Source: Macrostomum hystrix
Lineage: Eukaryota > Platyhelminthes > Macrostomidae
Length of the DNA stretch: 64,000 nucleotides
Direction of reading: 5' to 3'
Assembly (NCBI GenBank): GCA_950097015.1
Contig: CATNEN010000038.1
Span: 15,742,001-15,806,000, forward strand
Below are positions 24,201 to 35,695 of the stretch, piece after piece. Made by a program: the position numbers and the translations under genes. A model generated the notes under the pieces. The model saw only the letters and a list, made by a program, of their open reading frames with translations, was not told where the DNA came from and searched no databases. The stretch's first letter is position 1. Each line of letters opens with the position of its first letter.

Positions 24201-25727
24201 GGATTAGGGATAAGTCAGGAGACATCCCCAATCACTGGATTAGGGATAAGTCAGGAGACATCCCCAATCACTGGATTAGGGATAAGTCAGGAGACATCCC
24301 CAATCACTGGATTAGGGATTAGTCAGGAGACATCCCCAATCACTGGATTAGGGATAAGTCAGGAGACATCCCCAATCACTGGATTAGGGATAAGTCAGGA
24401 GACATCCCCAATCACTGGATTAGGGATAAGTCAGGAGACATCCCCAATCACTGGATTAGGGATAAGTCAGGAGACATCCCCAATCACTGGATTAGGGATT
24501 AGTCAGGAGACATCCCCAATCACTGGATTAGGGATTAGTCAGGAGACATCCCCAATCACTGGATTAGGGATTAGTCAGGAGACATCCCCAATCACTGGAT
24601 TAGGGATAAGTCAGGAGACATCCCCAATCACTGGATTAGGGATTAGTCAGGAGACATCCCCAATCACTGGATTAGGGATTAGTCAGGAGACATCCCCAAT
24701 CACTGGATTAGGGATAAGTCAGGAGACATCCCCAATCACTGGATTAGGGATTAGTCAGGAGACATCCCCAATCACTGGATTAGGGATTAGTCAGGAGACA
24801 TCCCCAATCACTGGATTAGGGATTAGTCAGGAGACATCCCCAATCACTGGATTAGGGATTAGTCAGGAGACATCCCCAATCACTGGATTAGGGATTAGTC
24901 AGGAGACATCCCCAATCACTGGATTAGGGATTAGTCAGGAGACATCCCCAATCACTGGATAAGGGATAAGTCAGGAGACATCCCCAATCACTGGATTAGG
25001 GATTAGTCAGGAGACATCCCCAATCACTGGATTAGGGATTAGTCAGGAGACATCCCCAATCACTGGATTAGGGATAAGTCAGGAGACATCCCCAATCACT
25101 GGATTAGGGATTAGTCAGGAGACATCCCCAATCACTGGATTAGGGATTAGTCAGGAGACATCCCCAATCACTGGATTAGGGATTAGTCAGGAGACATCCC
25201 CAATCACTGGATTAGGGATTAGTCAGGAGACATCCCCAATCACTGGATTAGGGATTAGTCAGGAGACATCCCCAATCACTGGATTAGGGATTAGTCAGGA
25301 GACACCCCCAATCACTGGATTAGGGATTAGTCAGGAGACACCCCAGATCCTGCCTATTCAGTTCAATCGCCATTTGTATTTTTAAACCATTCAGACACAC
25401 TGGCTGGACGTTATGGACATGTTGGCCGACGAGATCGGTTGCCGGCCGACTCTGTTGTCGTTATTGTTCAGCCTGAGATCACCTGGTCTGGCACTCCGCT
25501 GCTGGTGCCAACCCTGCCTGCCGGCGCAGTACCGCCTGCTGGGCCCCCACCCCTGGCCGGAGGCTGTGAGCTTCATCAACAACGGTTGGCTTGGCGAAAA
25601 AAGAAAGAAAAATGTTCGCACTGCCACTGAAAGTAGTGCAGTTAGGACGAATGAAGGTTATAACTGGATTCTGCTCGCAATGGCTGGACTGGCGCTGGCT
25701 GTGTCCCTGCTAATGGGGTCTTTTTAA
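21288..25727 (+). CDS. FMO: Flavin-containing monooxygenase (FMO), complete, 6 exons
   Basis: NADPH- and FAD-dependent monooxygenase that oxygenates soft nucleophiles (N, S), typically at the ER membrane. Exons: 21288-21399, 21901-22177, about 22490-23011, 23352-23640, 23714-23890, 25395-25727. Phases are consistent and give about 569 aa, near the family norm. FAD site GAGPSG is at residues 9-14. The FMO signature [11 protein letters not shown] is at about 196-206, NADPH site GLGNS at about 221-225 and FATGY at 355-359. A C-terminal hydrophobic anchor ([18 protein letters not shown]) follows a basic stretch. The acceptor of exon 3 is uncertain (22490 or 22496) because the tract upstream is pyrimidine-poor. 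Intron 1 holds an antisense SINE that abuts the exon 2 acceptor, and intron 5 holds a 1.4 kb minisatellite. Confidence 0.93.
21530..21893 (-). mobile_element. tRNA-derived SINE, near full length, antisense in FMO intron 1
   Basis: Reading the minus strand gives GGTCGGTGGCAGAGCGG (box A region), GAGCTCGATTCC (box B), a body shared with the other copies and a TTATTATAATT tail. Its 5' end lies 7-11 nt from the FMO exon 2 acceptor, so the complement of its tRNA-like head (CTCTGCCACCGACCCCC) forms the pyrimidine tract of that splice site. Confidence 0.85.
23905..25345. repeat. 36 bp minisatellite array in FMO intron 5
   Basis: About 40 copies of a 36 bp unit with core AGTCAGGAGACATCCCCAAT and GGATTAGGGAT(T/A). 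It starts about 15-20 bp after the splice donor and ends about 50 bp before the next exon. Copies are more than 95% identical, suggesting recent homogenisation. Each unit contains one TTAGGG. Confidence 0.95.
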
Positions 25728-25771
25728 AGATTTTTAATCGTAGACGTTACTAGATCATTGGATATTTATGT

Positions 25772-25777
25772 AATAAA
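25772..25777 (+). promoter_or_regulatory. Poly(A) signal of FMO
   Basis: AATAAA 45 bp after the stop codon, followed by AT-rich sequence. Confidence 0.65.
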
Positions 25778-25964
25778 TATATTACAATCCAATGAAGTTA
25801 TTGATTTATTTATAAACCATCTGAGCTAAAGTACCTACTGTGGTAGTCTAGTTTTTATACTTAGGATTTTTTTTGTTTTTTTGAAGTCAAGAAATGAGTT
25901 TTTTGGATTCTAACAAACTGCACTTTTGATTGATGGAGATTGGAAACTGTGAGGTACGGAATGT

Positions 25965-27420
25965 GAGTAATGGAAACTTTGAGTAATGGAAACTGAGAGT
26001 AATGGAAACTTTGAGTAATGGAAACTGTGAGTAATGTAAACTTTGAGTAATGGAAGCTGTGAGTAATGGAAACTGTGAGTAATGGAAACTGTGAGTAATG
26101 TAAACTTTGAGTAATGGAAGCTGTGAGTAATGGAAACTGTGAGTAATGGAAACTGTGAGTAATGGAAACTGTGAGTAATGTAAACTTTGAGTAATGGAAA
26201 CTGTGAGTAATGGAAACTGTGAGTAATGGAAACTGTGAGTAATGTAAACTTTGAGTAATGGAAGCTGTGAGTAATGTAAACTTTGAGTAATGGAAACTGT
26301 GAGTAACGGAAACTGTGAGTAATGTAAACTTTGAGTAATGTAAACTGTGAGTAATGGAAACTGTGAGTAATGGAAACTTTGAGTAATGGAAACTTTGAGT
26401 AATGTAAACTTTGAGTAATGGAAACTGTGAGTAATGGAAACTGTGAGTAATGGAAACTGTGAGTAATGGAAACTGTGAGTAATGTAAACTTTGAGTAATG
26501 GAAGCTGTGAGTAATGGAAACTGTGAGTAATGGAAACTGTGAGTAATGGAAACTGTGAGTAATGTAAACTTTGAGTAATGGAAACTGTGAGTAATGGAAA
26601 CTGTGAGTAATGGAAACTGTGAGTAATGTAAACTTTGAGTAATGGAAGCTGTGAGTAATGTAAACTTTGAGTAATGGAAACTGTGAGTAACGGAAACTGT
26701 GAGTAATGTAAACTTTGAGTAATGTAAACTGTGAGTAATGGAAACTGTGAGTAATGGAAACTTTGAGTAATGGAAACTTTGAGTAATGTAAACTTTGAGT
26801 AATGGAAACTGTGAGTAATGGAAACTGTGAGTAATGGAAACTGTGAGTAATGTAAACTTTGAGTAATGGAAGCTGTGAGTAATGGAAACTGTGAGTAATG
26901 GAAACTGTGAGTAATGGAAACTGTGAGTAATGTAAACTTTGAGTAATGGAAACTGTGAGTAATGGAAGCTGTGAGTAATGGAAACTGTGAGTAATGGAAA
27001 CTTTGAGTAATGTAAACTGTGAGTAATGTAAACTTTGAGTAATGGAAACTTTGAGTAATGGAAACTTTGAGTAATGTAAACTGTGAGTAATGGAAACTGT
27101 GAGTAATGGAAACTTTGAGTAATGGAAACTTTGAGTAATGTAAACTTTGAGTAATGGAAACTGTGAATAATGGAAACTTTGAGTAATGGAAACTGTGAGT
27201 AATGGAAACTTTGAGTAATGGAAACTGTGAGTAAAGGAAACTTTGAGTAATGGAAACTGTGAGTAATGTAAACTTTGAGTAATGGAAGCTGTGAGTAATG
27301 GAAACTGTGAGTAATGGAAGCTGTGAGTAATGGAAACTGTGAGTAATGGAAACTTTGAGTAATGTAAACTGTGAGTAATGGAAACTGTGAGTAATGGAAA
27401 CTTTGAGTAATGGAAACTTT
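25965..27420. repeat. 16 bp minisatellite array between FMO and the FAM187-like gene
   Basis: About 90 copies of GAGTAATGGAAACTGT with TGTAAACTTT and GGAAGCTGT variants. The order of variants repeats in blocks of several hundred bp (compare about 26180-26420 with 26560-26800), indicating large segmental duplications within the array. Confidence 0.94.
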
Positions 27421-27835
27421 ATGAAATCAAAACTTGCCAAAACGAGCCATGTAAACTTGAGGTTTGGAAATTTTGGAGAAATGTCAAGCTCTTTGATTAA
27501 ACATTAGAAACTTTAAAGAATTGAACCTTTGAAGAATGGAACATTGATGGAATTTTCCAATCACGTCGTCTCGAAAACGTGCTGTTAAATGATTTTTAGT
27601 AAATTCATATAATTTTACAATTACAATACAAAAATACAAAAATTTTAATATAAAATGAGAACATTGAAGCCCAAGAATACTAGTTTTGTCTATGGTAAAA
27701 ATGCACTTTAATTATAAAACAGTATAAGAGAATACCAGTAAGCAGATTCAAGGCAGACAGTTTGTTCTACAAAAAAATTCTGCGACAAAGCACTTGCCAC
27801 TCAAAATTCTGCATCTGAGCAAACAAGCACTTCAG

Positions 27836-30800
27836 ATGGGGCCACGTCCACACTCCTCAGTCAACATCGCCATCATCGTCAGTCTCGGTCTGGTGGCTGC
27901 AGTCAGCTGCAGATGCTCCTACCAGATCTTCGGCCAAATGTCAGACGTCAGACGGGACGCCTTCCTGCTGACTGAGGGCGAGGGTCTTCGACTGTCCTGC
28001 GGCGTCTGCGGCATCTGCCTGCCGGCCTCGCATTCGGGCTGCTCAAATCCCACTAGCCAACTCTGGATGTCCGTGTCCGAAATGGAGAAGGCCCAGATAC
28101 GAAGCCGAACCAAGCTAAAGTACACCTATGACCCGATGGAAGGAAAATATAAGAGCAAGTGAGGCGCCATTCGGTCATGCATTCGGTCTAACAGGAATAT
28201 TCAGTGTCTAACAGGTTCATTTAGTGTCTAACAGGTTTATTTAGTGTCTAACAGAATATTCGATGTTTAACATGAATATTCTGTGTCTAACAGGAATATT
28301 TTGTGTCTAACAGGTTTAATTAGTGTCTAACAGGAACATTCTGTGTCTAAGAAGTTTATTCCGTGTCTAACAGGTATATTTAATGTCTCACCGGCATATT
28401 AAGTGTCTAACAGGTTTAATTAGTGTCTGTCTAACAGGTTTATTCAGTTTCTAACAGGAATATTCAGTGTCTAACAGGTTTAATTAGTGTCTAACAGGTA
28501 TATACAGTGTCTAACAGCTAGATGATCTTGTCTAACAGCTAGATGATCGTGTTAAACAGCTAGATGATCATGTCTAACAGCTAGATGATCGTGTTTAACA
28601 GCTAGATGATCATGTCTAACAGCTAGATGATCGTGTTTAACAGCTAGATGATCTTGTCTAACAGCTAGATGATCGTGTTTAACAGCTAGATGATCATGTC
28701 TAACAGCTAGATGATCGTGTTTAACAGCTAGATGATCATGTCTAACAGCTAGATGATCGTGTTTAACAGCTAGATGATCATGTCTAACAGCTAGATGATC
28801 GTGTTTAACAGCTAGATGATCATGTCTAACAGCTAGATGATCGTGTTTAACAGCTAGATGATCATGTCTAACATCTAGATGATCGTGTTTAACAGCTAGA
28901 TGATGGTGTCTAACATTTTTGAAGCGCAAAAATGAAAATCCGACAACTCGCAGGCGTCAGAGATTCCGCGCTTTCTTGCGGCGGACAAAGGAGCGCCTGG
29001 TGCGTTTTAAGCAGAGGGTGAAGAAGGTCTTCCTGACAGCCAAACGCCACATGGCCAATGCGGTACAGCGTTTCGACAGGCTCAAACGACTGTTCGTGGA
29101 TTCCGATAACGGAGCCGGCTCGTTAAGGGAGGTCTGGTCACCGAAAGAGAACGAAGCTCATCTGCAGTGGTTTGTAGAAAGGGCCAACGGAAAGGTGTCA
29201 AAGGTTAGTGTGAAGTTTTTTTCTAACTATTTCCTTGATCTTTTTAGACAATCAAAAACTTTTTTTCCTAGAATTTTCTTTCTATTTTTTTAATAATCCA
29301 AAAAATTCTTAATAAGCAGTATAGCTATTAACACATTGATTTATTACTTCCAGAAATCATTTTCTTTAGGCTTCTTTTCTAAAAATCGGCTTCTCGTTTT
29401 TTTCCTGGAAATCTCCCTCGTTTATTAATAATCTACGTACGTAAAAGCTGACTCAACGGTTTTTTCTAAGAAATCAGACTACTTAATTTATTTTTTTTAA
29501 CTCTTTCATTCTGGTTTAATTATAGAAGTCTTACTTCGATTATTTGTATTTTTATTTGTATTTAGTATTAGTATTAGATAGTATTAGTATTAGTATTTCA
29601 TATTAGTATTAGTATTAGTATTAGTATAGTATATATTTATATATTATATATACAAATAAATTAGTATATTTGTATTTATTATTCGTATTAGTATTTCATA
29701 TTTGTATTTGTATCTAGTATTAGTATTAGTATTAGTATAGTATTAGTATTAGTATTTCATATTAGTATTAATATTTGTAAAGAAACGGAAAAGAAAAAAA
29801 GAAGTGATTATCGGAGAGTGACTCTGAATGCGGACTATACTATCTGAGAGTGACTCTGAATTTTTTTTTTTTTGTAAAGAAACGGATTCTTCTAATTTAG
29901 TTCTTAGAAAGCGGATGGCAAGAAATTCCCTAGAAATCGTATTTCGAAATCGAAAAGGAATGGAAACCTTTCCTTAGGGACTCTTCTCTTAAATAAAACT
30001 AAACAACGTAAAACCGTCAAAAAAACAACACGGAAAAATGATAAAAAAGCATTTTTTCTCCTCAGATCAAGCACGAATCAGCCGGCAGAATTCTGCTCTA
30101 CGACCTGCTGATTATTGGCCGGTCCTCGGTTGGCAACACCGGTGTGTACACCTGCCGATGGCAGGGCATTACCATGGCTCGCTATGTTGTCACGGTTGTG
30201 GAAGGCGGCGTCGAGCCTTACAGAGAGTTTGAGCCCTCCGTTGGTCGAAGCCTGCAGCCCAAGCTGCTTTCTAAGGCTAATCTCGAGGTCTACACTCGGT
30301 GGATGAACCAGACGCGGTGAGAACACAGAGGATTATCTGCGAGTGGCTCTGAATGGGGGATGATCTGAGAGTGACTCTGAATGGGGACTATCTGAGAGTG
30401 ACTCTGAATGGGGACTATCTGAGAGTGACTCTGAATGGGGACTATCGGAGAGTGACTCTGAATGGGGATTATCGGAGAGTGACTCTGAATGGGGACTATC
30501 TGAGAGTGACTCTGAATGGGGATTATCTGAGAGTGACTCTGAATGGGGGATTATCGGAGAGTGACTCTGAATGGGGATTATCGGAGAGTGACTCTGAATG
30601 GGGATTATCTGAGAGTGACTCTGAATGGGGACTATCTGAGAGTGACTCTGAATGGGGATTATCTGAGAGTGACTCTGAATGGGGACTATCGGAGAGTGAC
30701 TCTGAATGGGGACTATCTGAGGGTGACTCTGAATGGGGACTATATGAGGGTGACTCTGAATGGGGACTATCTGAGGGTGACTCTGAATGGGGACTATCTG

Positions 30801-33800
30801 AGGGTGACTCTGAATGGGGACTATCTGAGAGTGACTCTGAATGGGGGATTATCGGAGAGTGACTCTGAATGGGGATTATCGGAGAGTGACTCTGAATGGG
30901 GATTATCTGAGAGTGACTCTGAATGGGGACTATCTGAGAGTGACTCTGAATGGGGATTATCTGAGAGTGACTCTGAATGGGGATTATCTGAGAGTGACTC
31001 TGAATGGGGATTATCTGAGAGTGACTCTGAATGGGGACTATCGGAGAGTGACTCTGAATGGGGACTATCTGAGGGTGACTCTGAATGGGGACTATATGAG
31101 GGTGACTCTGAATGGGGACTATCTGAGGGTGACTCTGAATGGGGACTATCTGAGGGTGACTCTGAATGGGGACTATCTGAGAGTGACTCTGAATGGGGGA
31201 TTATCTGAGAGTGGTTCTGAATGGGGGATTATCGGAGAGTGACTCTGAATGGGGACTATCTGAGAGTGACTCTGAATGGGGACTATCGGAGAGTGACTCT
31301 GAATGGGGATTATCTGAGAGTGACTCTGAATGGGGATTATCTGAGAGTGACTCTGAATGGGGACTATCGGAGAGTGACTCTGAATGGGGACTATCGGAGA
31401 GTGACTCTGAATGGGGACTATCGGAGAGTGACTCTGAATGGGGACTTATCGGAGAGTGACTCTGAATGGGGGATTATCGGAGAGTGACTCTGAATGGGGG
31501 ATTATCGGAGAGTGATTCTGAATGAGGGATTATCGGAGAGTGACTCTGAATGGGGAATTATCGGAGAGTGACTCTGAATGGGGACTATCTGAGAATGGTT
31601 CTGAATGGGGGATTATCGGAGAGTGACTCTGAATGGGGGATTATCGGAGAGCGACTCTGAATGGGGATTTATCGGAGAGTGACTCTGAATGGGGACTATC
31701 TGAGAATGGTTCTGAATGGGGGATTATCGGAGAGTGACTCTGAATGGGGACTATCTGAGAGTGACTCTGAATGGGGACTATCTGAGAGTGACTCTGAATG
31801 GGGACTATCTGAGAGTGACTCTGAATGGGGACTATCTGAGAGTGACTCTGAATCGGGACTATCGGAGAGTGACTCTGAGATGAGGATTATCGGAGAGTCA
31901 GTCACTATGGCGGATTATCGTAGAGTGACTGAGTGTAGGATTATCGAATAGAGACTGATAGAATTAAACTTTATTAGTTTGAGCATGATGCAGCAACAGG
32001 TATCATCGCTCGCATCCTCTGTTTGCAGATCCGTTTTGGTTAAAGTTCGAAACAGCACCATGGTTAAGGGTACAGTGTTGGCCCATAACATTAGCATCAC
32101 CTGGGGCGTCTGCTATGTGAAGCAGCTGGACGCGGATAGGCCGGTAATACCAGAGGGCAGTCCAATGCTCAAACTCATTCCACACGGCCTGCCGTGCCGT
32201 TCGCACCTGCTGCCAATGAGCATTCGATCGCTGCGAACCATAATTAAACGACCCAGCGAGGCCAAAATTGTTCGGGTTAGAATGCGAGTGACGGCTGTGC
32301 AGTTTGGCTTCGGTCTGATGCCTGCTGAATTCATTTCAACCAGCCCGCCGCCTGTTTCTGTGGAAGCCAGCCTGATCAAGAGGAGCTTTATGATTGCCAA
32401 ACAGGTGATGGGTGACAGGTGATGGGTGACAGGTGATATGTGACAGGTGACAGGTGACAGGTGATGGGTGACAGGTGATGGGTAACAGGTGATGGGTGAC
32501 AGGTGATGGGTAACAGGTGATGGGTGACAGGTGATGGGTGACAGGTGATGCGTGACAGGTGACAGGTGATTGGTGACAGCTGATGTGTGACAGCTGATGG
32601 GTGACAGCTGATGGGTGACAGCTGATGGGTGCTGAGAGATAAGACACGGGATGGATATGACACAGGAGAGATGAGACACGGGATGGATAAGACACAGGAG
32701 AGATGAGACACGGGATGGATAAGACACAGGACACGGCAGAGATGAGACACGGGAGAGATGGGACATGGGAGATTCGAGGGCCGCATCTGGACGTCGAACC
32801 GGAGGTACGAGTAGCTGACCATGCGAGTAAAACTCCGTCAAGCAGGGTGATGATTTCAACATTCCCTACCCATGTTAACCCCACTACAACTTGTCTAGGG
32901 TGGATTCGTCAGCCTATTTTGCCCACTGAGTCGCACTGTGCGCACCTTGATCGTCTGGTTCAAACTGCCAAACGACACTGAACGGCTGTTAATTCGCACG
33001 CAAGACATTGTGGATGGCACAATGGATCCGTTCAGCATGCGAGATGACAGCCGCGGAAGGGTGAGCAGAGATTAATTGTCAGTGTGCACTTTACAGTTAG
33101 CGAATCGCTGTATGAGCATCCGTTGATTGAAAAAGAATGACAACGCTAGGGGTAGTTGAAGAATGAGTGAAGAGATGTGGGAGAGAGTGAATGGGAGTGG
33201 GAAAGTGAAGGGTAGCGGGAGAGTGAAGGGGAGTGGGAGAGTGAAGGGTAGCGGGAGAGTGAAGAGATGTGGGAGAGAGTGAATGGGATGTCGGAGAGAG
33301 TGAATGGGAGTGGGAGAAAGAGTGAAGGGTAGCGGGAGAGTGAAGGGGAGTGGGAGAGTGAAGGGGAGTAGGAGAGTGAAGGGTAGCGGGAGAGTGAAGG
33401 GGAGTGGGAGAGTGAAGGGGAGTAGGAGAGTGAAGGGTAGCGGGAGAGTGAAGGGGAGTAGGAGAGTGAAGGGTAGCGGGAGAGTGAAGGGGAGTGGGAG
33501 AGTGAAGGGGAGTGGGAGAGTGAAGGGGAGTAGGAGAGTGAAGGGTAGCGGGAGAGTGAAGGGGAGTGGGAGATTGAAGGTTTAGTGGGAGCAAAATTCA
33601 CGAGTTTAATGAAGCAAGTTAATTCCTAAATTTATTTTTTCAACCCTTTAACCAATGCAGATATTTACAGATCCCGGCGGCAATTTAAACATAGCGAACG
33701 TCACCAAGGCAACCGATCACCGAAAGTTTTTTTGCCTTCACAAGGGCCGCATTATTGGCTATATCAAACTGATTGTTCGGAACACCGAAGAGGATAGCAA

Positions 33801-33930
33801 GGCAATGAATAGCCTGGAGCTAATCATGAATACAATGCTTGTGGCCTCTCCTCTGATTGTCACGGCTAGCATTCTCTTCCTGACGCTGATCGCCGCATCG
33901 AGCCTGCATGAGCCGCACGTGCCGTGGTGA
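27836..33930 (+). CDS. FAM187: Two-Ig-domain type I membrane protein, FAM187-like
   Basis: Exons: 27836-28158, 28954-29203, 30066-30316, 32029-32404, 32899-33060, 33661-33930. All phases agree, giving about 543 aa. A signal peptide (IAIIVSLGLVAAVSC) precedes a first Ig fold (LRLSCGVC, then NTGVYTCRW). A linker with WGVCYVKQLDADRP follows, then a second Ig fold (GGFVSLFCP, IVWFK, LNIANVT, FFCLHKG) and a transmembrane helix (LIVTASILFLTLIAAS) with a very short tail. The order Ig, Cys-rich WxxGLCY-type linker, Ig, TM fits FAM187 proteins, whose role is poorly known. Oddity: about 45 residues at 28954-29090 are extremely Arg/Lys-rich inside the first Ig region, making it longer than vertebrate members. 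Every intron carries a repeat. The gene model is strong; the family name is moderate. Confidence 0.72.
28180..28505. repeat. 20 bp degenerate repeat in FAM187-like intron 1
   Basis: About 16 degenerate copies of a roughly 20 bp unit with core GTGTCTAACAGGTTTATT, starting about 25 bp after the donor of exon 1. Some units contain CAGGTATAT, a weak donor-like string. Confidence 0.85.
28500..28917. repeat. 21 bp repeat (42 bp dimer) in FAM187-like intron 1
   Basis: About 20 copies of AACAGCTAGATGATC with alternating TGTCT and GTTTA spacers, so the true period is a 42 bp dimer. It grades out of the previous repeat through the shared GTCTAACAG and ends about 35 bp before exon 2. Confidence 0.92.
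29550..29780. repeat. AT-rich (ATTAGT)n-like simple repeat in FAM187-like intron 2
   Basis: Irregular runs of TATTAGTATTAG and TTTGTATT. Shortly downstream (about 29803-29860) are two isolated copies of the 27 bp unit that fills the next intron. Confidence 0.8.
30325..31955. repeat. 27 bp minisatellite with higher-order structure in FAM187-like intron 3
   Basis: About 60 copies of a 27 bp unit with core GAGAGTGACTCTGAATGGGG, beginning within about 15 bp of the donor of exon 3 and degenerating toward exon 4. Bases 30541-30838 (11 units) and 30839-31193 (13 units) show the same variant order, so they are a higher-order duplication with two extra units. Confidence 0.94.
32401..32633 (+). repeat. 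14 bp minisatellite beginning at, and containing, a splice donor
   Basis: About 16 copies of ACAGGTGATGGGTG. The first unit begins in the last codons of exon 4 (AAACAG|GTGATG), so the array starts 4 bp inside the exon and each proximal unit repeats CAG|GTGATG. Distal units carry CAGCTGATG, losing the GT. Confidence 0.92.
32634..32795. mobile_element. Right-hand fragment of the hAT MITE in FAM187-like intron 4
   Basis: Units of GAGAGATGAGACACGGG type are followed by GATTCGAGGGCCGCATCTGG, matching the right sub-terminal region of the element at 35696-36163. The terminal inverted repeat is missing. Confidence 0.65.
33160..33588. repeat. 18 bp purine-rich minisatellite in FAM187-like intron 5
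   Basis: About 23 copies of GTGAAGGGGAGTGGGAGA alternating with GTGAAGGGTAGCGGGAGA. The plus (transcribed-sense) strand is almost purely purine. Confidence 0.92.
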
Positions 33931-34899
33931 CAAATATAAGCTATCTGTGAACATTTCTATAGGGTGTGAGCTACGTAGTTAAATTTTATTTAACGAGGCC
34001 AACTTTGTTTTGCGCTGGAAAAAATAATTTTGAATACTTATATAGGACTATTTATATACATAATATTTTTTGTTATTTTAATAACCGCCTTTAATTATTG
34101 AACAATACGAGCGGATACAGGGATATTTCAAATACCCATGCACTGTCAACTCTCATTCGTTCTTTCATGTCGACTACTTTACAATGTACTGCCCACAGCA
34201 TTTTCAGGACGTCCTGCTTGTAGAGTGACATTTTGTTCATTTTTTAATAATATTTTAATATTGTAATGCGCTGTAGATACTATTGTGTTTTTTAGTTTTT
34301 TAGACACATGTTGAGTACGAAGTACACGTGAACAATGTGCTGTAAATGAGGCTAGACATTAATTAAATTCTTATTTGCTTCTGTCTCTCCCAGAAGCAAT
34401 ATTCAGTGGCTCTACGCTCGAAGATGGTTGAATTAAAAGTGAGTGTGTTTGCAGTTTTCCAATCTACACAGAACAAGCTTTCATTATAGTAAAAGTTCGG
34501 ACAACTCAAGCTGTGTGCATCACCTTTTATTAGTAAAAGTGACAGACAGCTTTTAGACTGCACATAATCTTACTATTTAATTAAGTAACAGAAAGAGACG
34601 GAAAGTTTCACAGGTAGGCCGTTCATGAGGTGGTGCAGCTTATTTAATCAATTTTTTTTCTTCGCGGCTAGAGAAAAGCTGTTTTGGTATTCCAACCAAG
34701 GCGATGCACAAATGCACACTGCATGCGGCGCCAATGACATTTAAGTCGTCAGTCGGCTGCGGGGGCGCCCACCGCGCTTTATAGCATCAAGAGAGGCGTT
34801 ACTGAGCCTGCGCTGGTAGACCTTGCCAGATAAGATTAGCAATTAAAATATGCCTTAGCGCTCAGCCTAGTTGACAAACTCAAACACAATTCAACACAC
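33931..34899. other. Intergenic spacer with a possible TATA box for the next gene
   Basis: AT-rich 3' flank of the FAM187-like gene, then a GC-rich patch near 34740-34780. TTTATAG at 34778-34784 lies about 116 bp upstream of the next ATG and is a weak TATA candidate. No other gene is seen. Confidence 0.35.
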
Positions 34900-35457
34900 A
34901 TGGCTCAGAAGAGCACAGTAGGTTTCAACCTGCCATCGTCGGGCGATTCAACAACCGCGACAGGCAGGCAGCGGAAGTCAAAGCAGGCGACTACTGCACA
35001 AATACCGGCTAGCGATTATCATCGCCTAGTTTTTCTGCGGGACTGCGGCACAACCTATCACTGCAGCAGGCGTCGATCCTTGTTTAGCGACCAAGATCCA
35101 ATTCCAATTCGCGTGTCGATCGACACTGTCGAAATCATCCCAGTTGGTCTGCTGTCATCGCCCAGAATGCTGGTTCAGCAGTCACTGGCTGCAGCCAGCT
35201 TGGCCCTAGAAACTGCGGCGAGCAACAAGTCCAAACGTCGCATTGTTAACAAGCGAAGCGATCTGAGCAGCGATTACTCTGCGACGAGACCAGGCAAGTT
35301 CAGCGACAAGAAGTCGGTGTCGTTTCACCCGACAGTCGAGCAGGTCAGCTACGCCGCCCAGAGGGCAGCAGCGAAAAGAGCAGCAGCCCGCAGTCTTTTG
35401 CCACCAATTCCAGTCAGGAGAATGCTGTCCACTGAGCAGAAGGCTGCCAAAGCCTGA
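34900..35457 (+). CDS. Intronless 185 aa orphan protein with PP1-docking-like motif
   Basis: Single open frame of 185 codons with GC-rich, codon-like composition unlike the neighbouring spacers and no tandem repeats. The protein is basic and Ser/Ala-rich without a signal peptide or membrane segment, so it is probably cytosolic or nuclear. KKSVSFHPTVEQVSY, in the last third, contains KSVSF. This fits the RVxF consensus used by protein phosphatase 1 regulators. The C-terminal third is Ala/Arg-rich and probably helical. I do not recognise a family, and function is unknown. The start is the first ATG after an upstream AT-rich region. Confidence 0.6.
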   Translation: MAQKSTVGFNLPSSGDSTTATGRQRKSKQATTAQIPASDYHRLVFLRDCGTTYHCSRRRSLFSDQDPIPIRVSIDTVEIIPVGLLSSPRMLVQQSLAAASLALETAASNKSKRRIVNKRSDLSSDYSATRPGKFSDKKSVSFHPTVEQVSYAAQRAAAKRAAARSLLPPIPVRRMLSTEQKAAKA

Positions 35458-35695
35458 CTTTTTTTACTGATTGTAGTTTTTTATGCGAAATATCAAATTT
35501 CAGATAGCCAGCCATCAAAACCGAATGACCGATCTTCACGAAAGTCAACTAAATATATCTACATTTTCCGCGCTTTTCGATTAACTAATTTTCAAAGCCG
35601 CTCGACGTCAACATCGTCGAGATATTCGGCGATTCCTATGGAAGACACTGGTGACAAGGACAACTAGCATATCCCTGTATAAGCCTCTATAGCAG

